17,571 nucleotides of DNA from Thalassiosira profunda (GCA_036939355.1 JALLAP010001984.1:1-17571); one strand, 5' to 3'; counted from the stretch's first letter, positions 7,316 through 17,040 are shown. Notes: generated from the sequence alone by a model not told the origin. Numbers and translations are program-made.

Positions 7316-10300
7316 ATGATGTGGCGCCTCGCGCTGACGGCGCTATTCCTCTGCCTCTCCGCTCTCCCCTCCGCCGCCGCGAGCGGCCGCCGCCCACGTC
7401 GACGCCTGGGCGCCAACGAGAGCATCCTCGAGCACGTCCAGAGCGAGCACCGAAATGGAGTTCCTCTGCCGGAGTTTACCATCGCGGCGGTATCCTCAGA
7501 CAGGCAGGAGGTGGACTTTGACGTCGTCGAGGCCGTCTCGTCGGTGACCTCTGCCACCACCTACTCCATTGGGGATGGACCCGTGCAGCCAGTGGGAGAT
7601 CTGGGCATGACGGTGCTGGTGTCGGACCCGAGCGAGGGCGGGGAGGGGTATCACGGGTTGACGGTGGTTACGATAGAGGAGGATACAGGGCAGGTGCACG
7701 GGGTGTCGCAGATTGAGGGTACAAAGCCAATGTCCATCTCGCAACCAAGCCCAGAAGATATGGTGACTCTCTCAGGTAAGTTTGGGCATCAGGGGATACC
7801 TACCTATCGGGGTGATCTTTCTATTTCTAGCTGTGCCTACTCACATCTTCTCAACGTTTGATCCAACCATTATTTGATGCACAGAAACCGATGACTTTGA
7901 TCCACCCGATTGGTCGTGCGGTGTCGCAGGCGATTTCGTGAAGGAGAGTGGCGTGCCAAACACCAACGCAGAATCGTCAGCAGAATCTTTGTCGTCAGGA
8001 TCTGCAGGCAAACCCGACACCCAATACACGAAACCAATCTCGCAGATTGCAGAGACAGGTCACAAGCCACCTTTGGCGCAAGCCACATTGCCCCACGAGG
8101 GACTGGCCGTCCAGGAAGTGCCATCTGGCCATCGCCGCCACCTCGAGAATGGACAGCTTAATCGCCACGTTTTTCATCGTCACGACGGACACCATAACAG
8201 AGATCACGTTCATCTGCCTTCCGCCAGCCACGTTCACATCAGCGCGAATATGATGGACACCTTGAGCAGTGAACTGAGGCACAACGTTCAGGGGAGCCAC
8301 GGTGGGCACCACAACTACCCGACGGACGATTTCCCGAAGCGTTGGTCGAACGAGATTCAGCTCCTCATTGACGTTGATCAGGCGTTCGTGGACAAAGCCG
8401 GGGGTGGACACTTCACTGTGGCCGTTAGGTATCTCAATGGACTTGTCAGCGCGATTTCGGCGACGCTCTTCGAGAGAGAGGTGGACACTCATCGTAAGTG
8501 ACATCTGTGGGCTTGCGCTTTGGTTGAGTTCATTGCTCACCTCTCTGTGTTTAAACGCCCTGCAGTTGTTGTGCAGCACATCAATCTGACGACCTTGTAC
8601 GACGGTTTTGAGAATGGTGAAATGCTTGACGCGCTCCTTCTCATGCAAGAAACGTACGGAGATCCGAACGGCTGGCACTACCAAGAGAAAGAAATCGAGT
8701 GAGCACGGCTAGTATGATCATTTCATGCGTTTGTTCTCACCTTACTCAAGCCTTCTTCTAAATCTCTGTCAGTTTGCACCACGCCATGCTGGGGTGAGAG
8801 CTTAGACACCTTTGCTTCGTGAGCCTTATGAGTGATTCTTACATTGCTGCCTCTTTTTGCCACCTTGCCATGCAACAGCAATGACCTGGGAGGAGGGTGA
8901 GCATTTGCCAAAGCCATTTTGTCCCACGTTCACGAGCGCCACTCTCTGACTTTCATTGGACTCAACATTTCTTCAGGATCGCTTACGTTTCTACATTATG
9001 CAATTCTAACTTTGGCTTCGGGATCTCGGCGAACATGGAGGGCGACTTCGACAACGCATTCGTGTGGGATTTCTTCGGTGAGCGCGCGATGGGGTATCGT
9101 AGTGCATCTCTCGCAGGCAAACAGACAACATTGACCCGTCATTTTGCTTCTTGTACCGCGACAGTTGCTTCTCACGAGCTTGGGCACTCATTTGGATCTT
9201 TCCACACGCACGATGATCGTCAATACCAACCTCTAGTGGATGAATGTGGGCTTTCATGTGATCCGGGCGGTCCAGACCCTCAGTTCCCAGTTGCTCCAGA
9301 ATCGGCCACCATCATGAGTTATTGTGCGGCGTGTGATGGCGGCGTGAGTTTTGTTGTTTGTTGCCTGATCGAATGCAGATACTCTTGCTCAATGATCTCG
9401 GATTGCAGCTCTCCAACGTAGCTCTAACTTTTGGAGGATCTTGGGACGAGGACTTCCGAAACAATGTCAATAATTGGGAGAACGCCAACTTGGCGGGGAC
9501 GATATCTACAGATCCCAGGCGCGTTCCTTTCGTGATGCACAGATTTGTGACATCCAGAGGCGAATGCACGGCGCCAGGACCTGACGTCCCTTCGTTTGCC
9601 TGTTCCCTAGACGAAGATTGCCACGACGGACGCAGTTGCACCAAAGATACGTGCGTTGACGGGCAGTGTGACAACACTTTCGTAGACGACCTCTGCGACA
9701 CATGCGGCAACTTCATCTGCGAGTCCGGCGAATTAGGTTGCAGGTAAGTTTTGCTTCATTGCAGCTCTTATCAGAACCATTTTACTCACCAATGGCTCTC
9801 CTTCGCAGCGACTGTGGGCCATTTGAGATAGTAGCCCCGCCTTGCGTAGGAGTGTGTTGGGTGGCCCCTGGATTAATGTTTGACGTAGTCTCTGCGAATG
9901 GAGTTGCACTCAGTAGTGTGTCGTTCAGGTTACAGATTCAGGGCCAGTGACTAGCGAAGTCCAAATCTTTACTATCGCTGGTTCATTTCGTGACAATTTC
10001 GACCACCCGAGCCGGTGGAGGGAGGTCACTACTCAGACAGTCTCGGCAAACAGCTGGCAATGGGTAACAATTGACTTCGAGGAGGCCATCAATATCAACG
10101 CAGCCTCTACGCAAGCCCTGTACATTCAAATGGCCGAAGGTAGAGTCGTGGCAAGCCAAGAGAGCACCGACCCTATCGTGAGCAACGAACACCTTTCCAT
10201 CGCCACTCCGGGGCGGTATGTCTTTGAGTTGTTTGGAGGAGGGACATCCGAGCCAGAAGGCAAAAGCATTGCATGGTGAGTGATAGTAACCGTGCGACTC

Positions 10301-11518
10301 CGCCACTTCATGGTATTGGCACTCTCACCAGCAGTATCACAAAAACGTGCTCTATCAGGGAGGGGAGCGTTGGATACAGCGTTCTGCCACCATGTTCGCA
10401 GGATAGCGACTGCGACGATGGAAATTACTGCACTGTTGACAGTTGCAACGCCAATGCAGGAGAATGCGTGAACGAGCTCATTAATAACTGTTGCGGAAAT
10501 AATGTCTGCGAAATTTCCGATGGAGAGAGCTGCAGTGCAGACTGCGGGCCGTGGGGTAAGTGAAAACAACTTGCTCCGTTGATCGTTATGATCTTTGCCT
10601 CACAACATGTTTGCTCCATTAGGACTCGACTTCGACCTCTGTTTTAATTACGGCACTGGCGAGTGCTTCCTGTTCTTTGGAATGCAGTTCGATTTATCAG
10701 TGTCCTCAGAATCAACAGGCATCTCCGTCGAGGCGGTATCTCTTTACCTAAATGTTGGGACAAATATACAGATAGAGTTCTGGACGAAGGCCGGAGAGCA
10801 CGAAGGATCGCACAATGTGCCAGAAGAGTGGGACTATCACTCGATTTCAGATGCGTATGACTTGTCAAGGGTGACTTTGGTCACCATTCCTATCCCTCCA
10901 ATAGACATTGGGCCCGGATCAACGCAAGCGTTTTACGCAGTGTTGACACACGCCGGGGGCGATGGCGAAGGGGGAATGCTTTGCGGAACGACGCCGGCCC
11001 CACGAGTGTTTGACAATTTTGTGGAGATCATGTCGCCCGCACGGGTATTTCCCACTTCTGAGCCGTTTGGCGAGCCCAGCTTCGTCAACTTTTCATTGTG
11101 AGTCGGGATTGCATGCGACGTGTTCTTTGAATCTCCTGTAACTAACAATTGACGCATTTCCTTCGTGCACTGCAGCCAAGGAGGGATCACATACAGTGCT
11201 ATGGCAATCACGGGACCAACAGCGTCGCCTTCTGCCACGCCAACTGCCTCGCCGACTGCACCGCCGACAACGGCCCCATCAGAATCTGAGGCGCCATCAC
11301 TTCCACCTCCACTCTGGTACATGGACTGGGATTATCTGTTTTGCAAGGAGGACGTCGCGGGTCTTCAAGCCGCCTCGTGGATGAAACTTCACAAAAGCGC
11401 TCAGGAATGCTGTACCAGCAACCTGGGGACCTATTTGCAGTTTCACCAGCAGTGTTTGGAGATTTCGTTAGCGGAACGTCACTCGGCCAAATCCGACCCC
11501 TTATTCAGTGATCCGTAG
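7316..11518 (+). CDS. Secreted M12B-like metzincin metalloprotease, 12 exons, one apparent frameshift
   Basis: Exons: 7316-7775, 7885-8493, 8566-8698, 8773-8793, 8879-8896, 8977-9077, 9165-9343, 9409-9743, 9809-10275, 10335-10555, 10623-11097, 11176-11518. All introns are GT-AG, 59-109 nt. One base is missing near 9942-9944; counting it back gives 1120 aa. Order: signal peptide (MMWRLALTALFLCLSALPSA); prodomain with a His-rich stretch (about 8127-8320); metzincin core with LGGGIAY, then zinc site HELGHSFGSFH (His451, Glu452, His455, His461) and Met-turn IMSYC (Met498); two Cys modules (DEDCHDGRSCTKDTC..., DSDCDDGNYCTVDSC...), each followed by a beta-sandwich-like segment; a Pro/Thr/Ser linker; and a C-terminal WYMDW...C...CC module. 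By family, a zinc endopeptidase acting outside the cell or at its surface; substrate unknown. The start at 7316 gives the best signal peptide; 7268 is the first in-frame ATG. Confidence 0.85.
8773..8793 (+). other. Microexon, 21 nt (metzincin exon 4)
   Basis: Flanked by GTCAG/ on the left and /GTGAGA on the right, phase 2 at both ends. It supplies the end of a split Asp codon and LHHAMLG, which joins the preceding QEKEI to the next exon. Without it the conserved path towards LGGGIAY is broken. Confidence 0.7.
8879..8896 (+). other. Microexon, 18 nt (metzincin exon 5)
   Basis: Flanked by CAACAG/ and /GTGAGC, phase 2 at both ends. It encodes NDLGG plus halves of the two flanking Gly codons and yields the family-like LGNDLGGGIAYV across three exons. 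Confidence 0.7.
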
Positions 11519-11557
11519 GGAGGGGTTGTGGTTTCTGCCGGTTGATCGATTGCCTAG

Positions 11558-13529
11558 CTAAAGAAATAACTCAGTCTTCGCTGCCTCATCGAGTGCTTGC
11601 CAGTCTTCAATTGGAATGAGTCCAGTAATCTCGCAGAAGTGGGCTTTCCCTCCAAACTTGGAGATGGCACGCCTGAGATCAGCTCGGTCGTCTTCGTCGA
11701 AATGGCGAGAAAGCGGCATCACGATGGGAGCCAGAGATCTCTTGGTGTTGTTGGCATTCGTGTAAGCCCTTAACTCGTTGACCACCAGACGTTCGTCCCA
11801 CGGTATTCCTTTCCTCTTCCGTTCTGTTGCAACATCCGTCTTCCGAGCCGCAGTAAACCTGTGTCGCCACAACTTCTTTGCCCTTCGATATCTCACTTCG
11901 TCCATTTGCAGCTTCTTCCCATCGAAATCNCCTGTGTCGCCACAACTTCTTTGCCCTTCGATATCTCACTTCGTCCATTTGCAGCTTCTTCCCATCGAAA
12001 TCGAAATATGCCAGCCCCAACCGGCGAGCTACGTTTTCAAACCCTCCATATTGCTTCACTTGTGCGGCCAAATCACCGTGTCCGTTGAGATCTTTCTCCG
12101 AGGGCATACTGATGACAGGAGGCGAAAGTGGTGGATCTACCTGCATGTACTGAGACCGGATGAACTGCAAAAGCTCGACGGCGAAAGTCAAACTGAAGTT
12201 GCCCCAACTCAATGAAGGATCTTCATTCCACGCGAACTTCATATCGAGCTTTTGAGCTAGCAACGTTTTACCGCCGTGCACCCGGATTAGGTCGTAGAGT
12301 TGTGTGTGTCCGTTTGACAACACGTCGGAAGGCTCAGGGAAGAACGCTTCCGAACAATTGTGGTGTCTTCTCAGGTATTGCTGCAGCTCGACAAACAATT
12401 GCAGCTGGCTTTCGAAGAACCTTTAATGGAAAGCCTCGTGAGAAGGAATGATTTCGCAGCAACGCAAGCCTCACAATGCACACCCACCTCCACTCCTGAA
12501 AGGGCACAAGACCTGCAGCCTGGTGAATCTTTTCCTCGCAGAGGACTCCTCCGCTTATCTCTTCCCCTTCCTCCTCGCCATCATCCGTATAGCAAGGAAG
12601 CTTTCGAAAGCGGGAGCATGCGTTGAACAGCCCCGGGTAGCCCTCACGAGACAGTTCGGCAAGCGGAGGCATCCACACGGCGGGCCTTCGCCTTTGCTTT
12701 CTGTAGCTTTCAAGATACTTGTAACTGAATGAGGTATGATTTAGTCAGCCAGCTTTGCGCAGATGATGAGTACTTGCAAAATGTTCACTCACAGCTCCTT
12801 CACAGCTTTATCCTTCGACCAAAACTCTTTTGTTTGCAGATCCGTTGAGGTAACGACGTTCTCAGCGACCAACTGCGCCAATGGCACCATCTCCTCCTCC
12901 TTGTGTATTCTTTGGTCAGTATCTCTTTCTTCCTGTGTTTCAATTCGATGCGATTGTCGCTCCTCGCCCTCCATCAGAGGCAGCAAACGCTTCACCTCCT
13001 CGAGTTCTAATGCATCGTTCCACCTACCCGGAACGATCCTCGCTCCTCCCAGCAAGTACGCGACGTTTTCCCGTCCGCCCATCTGGGCGATGCCCCACCG
13101 CAGATCATTGCGATCGAAGTAATTTAGTATACGCTCGCTGGGCAGCGGAGGGGGCTCCCCCGGATACATCTCCCGCACCGGCGCGCCCAGCCCCTCCCAA
13201 AACTGATGGAGCTCATTTCGCAAATTCTCCGGATCGTTCCAGTAATTTCGCGGCTTTCGAGGCCTATTCGAAGGCCTCCGCCGTTGGCGAGGCTTTTGGT
13301 AGGTGTACAGCTGCGGCAGGATGTCTTCCGCATTTGGTTTGGCATTGATGCAGCTTATTTTTCCCGGGCGTGTCCTGATGCACCTCTGTTGATGGGGAGC
13401 CGTCCGCGAGGGAAGATGGAGGAACGCGTTGATCCTCCGATCGTATCGTATGCACCACCAGAGAAATTTGGCTGCAACCAAAGCACGCACGCCGCTGATC
13501 GAACCGCGAGCTTTAGCGCGAGAAGGCAT
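11558..13529 (-). CDS. Protein with repeats like the C-terminus of plant AT5G08720 (3 exons)
   Basis: Exons 13529-12793, 12724-12488 and 12420-11558; after the 72-bp assembly duplication (N at 11930) is collapsed, 587 aa. Joins: AVKEL/YKYLES (GTGAGT...TTCAG) and FQEWR/FFESQ (GTGGGT...AAAG). The ATG at 13529 is the first in frame. After a basic stretch (79-94) comes a loose repeat of about 90-110 aa: W...L..EL..F, a Pro-rich MP/LP loop, DL..AI...GG...VA..LGL. Examples: YWNDPENLRNELHQFW with DLRWGIAQMGGRENVAYLLG; FAVELLQFI with DLAAQVKQYGGFENVARRLG; WDERLVVNELRAY with DLRRAISKFGGKAHFCEITG. Two more copies are degenerate. I recall the same pattern at the end of plant AT5G08720 (a START-like plastid protein); the lipid-binding part is absent here. 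Function unknown; the N-terminus shows no convincing plastid signal. It converges on the metzincin with 39 bp between stops. Confidence 0.7.
11858..12002. repeat. 72-bp exact duplication around single N (assembly overlap)
   Basis: 11858-11929 and 11931-12002 are identical (72 nt, CCTGTGTCGCC...CATCGAAATC), separated by the N at 11930. It breaks exon 3 of the minus-strand repeat protein; collapsing 73 nt restores KLWRHRFTAARKTDV. Confidence 0.95.
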
Positions 13530-13865
13530 GCTGGTAGATGTGTCTGTGTGTGCAGGTGTAGGTGTAGTGTCGCAATTGCAAAACTGATGGACGGTGCATG
13601 CACCTTTCAAGGTTATTGTAGTTCGTAGCGCCGGTTCACCCAATCCGCGAGCCTCTCGGGCCGAGCAGAGCAAGGCTGGCCCTGCAGCCGTCGGCTATTG
13701 AGCCGCCACTCCTCGCGCCTGCGCACCCGAGCTCCTCGCCCCGTTCTTTACGATATCTTTGAAGCCCTCCTGCCATTGTTCGCGTCGACGGCTCCGCAGT
13801 CGCCACCGGGCCACATCCATTTGCGGCCAACCTACGTCATTCGCCGTTCACTTGGAGCAAAGGTG
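13530..13865. promoter_or_regulatory. Divergent promoter region, repeat protein / secreted Cys-repeat protein
   Basis: 336 bp between divergent ATGs, without a supported gene. A GT-rich tract (13539-13570, ATGTGTCTGTGTGTGCAGG...) lies 10 bp upstream of the minus-strand ATG, so it would be CA-rich in that transcript's 5' UTR. No other element can be named. Confidence 0.45.
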
Positions 13866-15247
13866 ATGTCGCGCCCCCTCCACTCGGTGTCATTGGCGGT
13901 GTGCTGCCTCCTACTCATAACCTCGCACGCCGTCTTGTCGGCGACGGCGGACCCGTCGATCTCTGGTACTGCCGAAGCGATCTACGATGCCACCCATGCC
14001 TCCTTCCTCCACGGCGCCCTCCGGGGTGAGGGCCGAGGGCATCCGCTCGGTGCCCGGGACAGCGACATCGAGGGCACTGAGCGACGTCTGGAGCACCACC
14101 ACGACAGGCGGCGGGAGAAGCTGGAAACGCAGCTGGCAAACGAAGACGACGAAAAGAAGAGAGGGAAGATTGCGCAGAGACTGAAGAAGCTGGAAAGGGA
14201 GGAGGCGATGAAAGAGGAGGACCACAAGCATGGAGAGAAACGGAAAAAGCGAGGAGAGGTCGACAAAAGGCCGCGCGAGAGCAAGACGAGCAAATCGTCG
14301 AGCTATGATCTGACCCGTGCTCCGTCGATGAATGAGTCGTCCAAGGCGGGAAAGTCGACGCTGAGTCCCAACACGCATGCGACCAAGGCCCCGTCGACGG
14401 CGGAGACGTCGTTTCCGACTGCGACAGGAGGGTCGAAGTCCGAAAAAGAGACCCGACCGCCCACAATGGCCAAGACGCGCAAGCCCACCCCTTCTCCGTC
14501 GAGGGGATCCAAGAGCGAGAAGGGAGGCAAAAGTGATAAGGCGACAACACCTCCTGAGTGCCCGGCGACGGAGGACAATTGCGATCCCGGTGGGTGCGAC
14601 GGGGTGTGCAGAGGAGCAACAGGGACCGTCGGCTCTGGTAGCTGCCTGGGGCAGACGGAGGCGGATGACACCTGCGTCGACCTCGACGGGACCGTAGGAA
14701 ATGGTTCCTGCCGCGGCCCCGAGGCGTGCCGGGAACTGGTTGGGACGGTGGGTGACGATGCCTGTCAATTCGATCGAGCGTGCTTCGAGGCAACTGGCAA
14801 CATTGGAGACGGGGCGTGCAGCGGCACGGACAGCTGCCGATCGAACGACGCGGAGATTGGCGTGGCATCTTGCAAAGGCAAGTCGAGCTGCGAGGAAAAC
14901 GGGGCGGACATTGAGAGCGGTAGCTGCATCGGGAGCTACGCGTGCGCGGCGAACCGTGGACCGATCGGGAAGGGATCGGTGCGTGAGAGAATGAGGAATC
15001 GGCCGTCTGAGTGTTGCTTTATTATCATCTAACCTTTTTTCTTTCGCCATTGCAGTGCAATGCGGGGCCGGGCCCACCGTCGGGCGACATGATGAGCTCA
15101 TGTACCTTGAACAGCGGCAAAATAGGTTGGGGCAGTTGCAATGGCGAGATGGCTTGCTACAACAACACAGGCGTGATAGGTGACTTCAGTTGCAACGGCC
15201 CCAGGGCCTGCATCAACAATGCGGACACGATTCCGGACTTCAGTTGA
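13866..15247 (+). CDS. Secreted protein with 18-residue Cys repeats (2 exons)
   Basis: Exons 13866-14978 and 15056-15247, 434 aa; the intron (GTGCGT...TTGCAG, 77 nt) splits a repeat and the join reads GPIGKGS/CNAG. Seen: a signal peptide (MSRPLHSVSLAVCCLLLITS...); a charged helical region rich in E/K/R (ERRLEHHHDRRREKLETQ); a Ser/Thr/Lys/Pro linker with PTPSPSRGSKSEK-type motifs, likely O-glycosylated; then about nine tandem units of G-x-I/V-G-x-x-S/A-C-x-G-x-x-x-C-x-x-N-x, an exact 18-residue period in most units (NGSCRGPEACRELV, WGSCNGEMACYNNT, DFSCNGPRACINNA). Repeats of this type occur in secreted proteins of diatoms and other stramenopiles. By inference it is a disulfide-rich extracellular or wall protein. 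Unit 7 is longer and irregular, and the last unit stops at TGA exactly where Cys is expected. Function unknown. Confidence 0.75.
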
Positions 15248-15575
15248 TCCGGACTCTTTCAACTACTCATCCACAAATGTAACGATTAACAACAGATTGG
15301 GTTGAACCCATACATCCCGAGCGAAGCAGACTTTGCTCGACGCTCCTCTGGCCACATCCTTCGACTGCGGCGGTCGCTCCCAGCACGAGCTTTGTGGTGA
15401 GGAGTGAGGAGTGACGGTCCACTTAGATATGAGTACTAGGTAGATATTATGTACTCTCGATCTCGATCGTAAGTACATACCTATCTACGTATCGTACAAT
15501 ACCTCTTTTAGGGTATTGTACGTATCTAAGTATGTACCCGCCCCCCATCCTAATCCTCCATCCACACCAGCAACC
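15248..15575. other. Intergenic region between Cys-repeat gene and NUP50
   Basis: 328 bp with no supported gene. The first half is the 3' UTR of the Cys-repeat gene and includes a short GAGGAGTGAGGAGTGA direct repeat (about 15399-15414). The second half is GTAC/TATC-rich and holds the nested inverted repeat at 15473-15537. Confidence 0.5.
15473..15537. repeat. Nested inverted repeat upstream of NUP50
   Basis: The inner arms CGTACAATACC (15493-15503) and GGTATTGTACG (15512-15522) are a perfect 11-bp stem with an 8-nt loop. The outer arms GTACATAC (15473-15480) and GTATGTAC (15530-15537) are a perfect 8-bp stem, with unequal spacers between the two stems. It ends 38 bp before the NUP50 ATG. 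It could be a promoter element, a 5' UTR hairpin or a miniature element remnant; the sequence alone does not decide. Confidence 0.7.
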
Positions 15576-17040
15576 ATGCCGAAGAAGGCCAAGCGGGCGG
15601 GCGAGAAGCTCGACAAGGACCTCTATGATGCGCGGGCCGGCGAGGACGACCGGTTCGCGGAGGTTCCGGATCCGGGGAGGGGAATGACGAAAGCCAGCAG
15701 CGAGGTGATGCAACGACGCAAGATCATCAAAGTGTCCAGGTGAGTGGGGGGAGTGGACGGCAAAGAAATGCATGTGCGTGGCATGGAAACGGGCTCAACC
15801 ATCCATGATTCATCTGTTGCCTTTCAGGCGAAAATTCGGCGGCGGAGGCGGAGCACCCTCCGCGCCTGTGCCTGCCCCACAACCGGCTTCCACCAACCCG
15901 TTCGCGGCTACAACGCTTGCCCCACCCAAGGCGGTGCCAGCCAACAAAGAGAACGGGGGCAAGGCCAATCCGTTTGGCAACATTGCACTCGCTGCGAGTG
16001 CAGCGCCCGCCAAACCCATGTTTTCCTTCGGTGCATCTCCTGCCCCGGCCCCGGCTGCAGCGGCTGGTCCCAAACCAGCTGCACCCGCCTTCTCCTTCGG
16101 CTCAAAAACTGCCGCCCCCTCATCGACCGCACAACCGGCAACCACAATGGCTGCCCCCAACCCCGCGGCGTTTTCCACTCCCAAACCAGCGAAGGGAAAG
16201 AAGAGCGAGCGCACGAAACAGCTGAACGAAATGCTGCTGCAAACCATCGTGGACCACTGGGAGGGAGGGCACTATTTCCAGGACTATTCCTCGTTTTTGG
16301 AGGAGTACCAGGCGCACGCGGAGAAATTGGAGGCGGATCTGGAGGGGGAGGTGGCGGGGAATGCCGCTGCCGCCCCTGCTGCGGCAAGTGGTAGTGGGGC
16401 CGCACCGTCGACCAACGGCAATTCGCAACTCGCCAAGGCCACATTCTCGTTTGGCGCCCCTGCCCCGGCCCCGGCGGCCAAACCCTTCTCGATGGCGGCG
16501 CCGATGGCTCCCCCTCCGTCCACCGGAACGGCCTTCTCCTTCTCCACAAAGCCCGCGGCGGCGCCTGCGTTTTCGTTTGGTGCACCGTCCTCATCCTCTC
16601 TCAGTGCCCCCAGCACCGACGCCGGCGCCAACGACGACGACCCAACATCCAACCCCGACGACGGAAAGATCGAAACGATCGAGCACGAGGAGAACACGGA
16701 GGAGGAAATCCTGCACGAGGTCCGGGCCAAGCACATCAAGCTTGAGAGTGGGGCCTGGAAAAAGTATGGAGCAGGCGTGCTGCGGCTGTACAAACACAAA
16801 ACGACGGCGAAGCAGCGCATGATCATCCGAAACCAGATTGGGAAGGTACAGTTCTGCGTCGGGGTGTCGAAGGGGATGAAGTTCGAGAAGGAGATCAAGT
16901 CGAGCAAAAAAGGAAAGGCAGCATACATCAAATTCGCGGCGGTGGAGGATGCCAGCAAGGGAGTGGAGAGCTTTATGCTCCAGGTCAAGCCAGAGTGCGT
17001 GGACAAACTGCACGAGAAATTGGAGATGATGGTGGCGTGA
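15576..17040 (+). CDS. NUP50: Nucleoporin NUP50 homologue (2 exons)
   Basis: Family role (known): a mobile FG nucleoporin of the nuclear basket that binds importin-alpha and Ran-GTP and helps cargo release and import-factor recycling. Exons 15576-15739 and 15828-17040, 458 aa; the intron (88 nt, GTGAGT...TTTCAG) follows the short conserved N-terminus and joins VSR/RKFGG. Seen: an N-terminal NUP50 motif (KKAKRAGEKLDKDLYDA, then TKASSEVMQRRKIIKV) that in animals binds importin-alpha; an Ala/Pro-rich part with FSFG repeats (FSFGASP, FSFGSK, FSFGAPA, FSFGAPS); a helical insert (ERTKQLNEMLLQTIVDHW); an acidic spacer; and a C-terminal Ran-binding domain (EEEILHEVRAKHIKLES, then GAGVLRLYKHK, RMIIRN, FMLQVK). 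Domain order and length match NUP50 (human about 470 aa). The ATG follows CAACC. Confidence 0.92.

Noticed and set aside
7995..8684. 229-aa minus-strand ORF opposite the protease prodomain
   Set aside because: It crosses intron 2 of the protease and shows no domain; the plus-strand exons join cleanly in phase.
9948..9950. TGA as the true end of the protease gene
   Set aside because: The next exons continue with the second Cys module, a beta-sandwich-like segment and the C-terminal module in phase, so one gene with a frameshift is simpler than two genes.
1047..12002. The three 72-bp tandem copies as biological repeats or exon duplications
   Set aside because: Identical length at unrelated loci, an N exactly between the copies, and frame restoration on collapse all point to assembly.
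13911..15101. Long minus-strand ORFs (396 and 317 aa) opposite the Cys-repeat gene
   Set aside because: Arg/Pro/Ser-rich low-complexity products, antisense to a gene with a signal peptide and regular repeats; they are shadows of the biased codon use there.
15245..15247. TGA read as selenocysteine in the Cys-repeat protein
   Set aside because: TGA stands at a Cys position, but the downstream residues leave the repeat pattern, a TAA follows within about 16 codons, and I see no evident SECIS hairpin.
15810..17013. Minus-strand ORFs of 145, 228, 240 and 140 aa opposite NUP50
   Set aside because: Antisense of the Ala/Pro/FSFG-rich region; no domain seen, and NUP50 is unambiguous on the plus strand.
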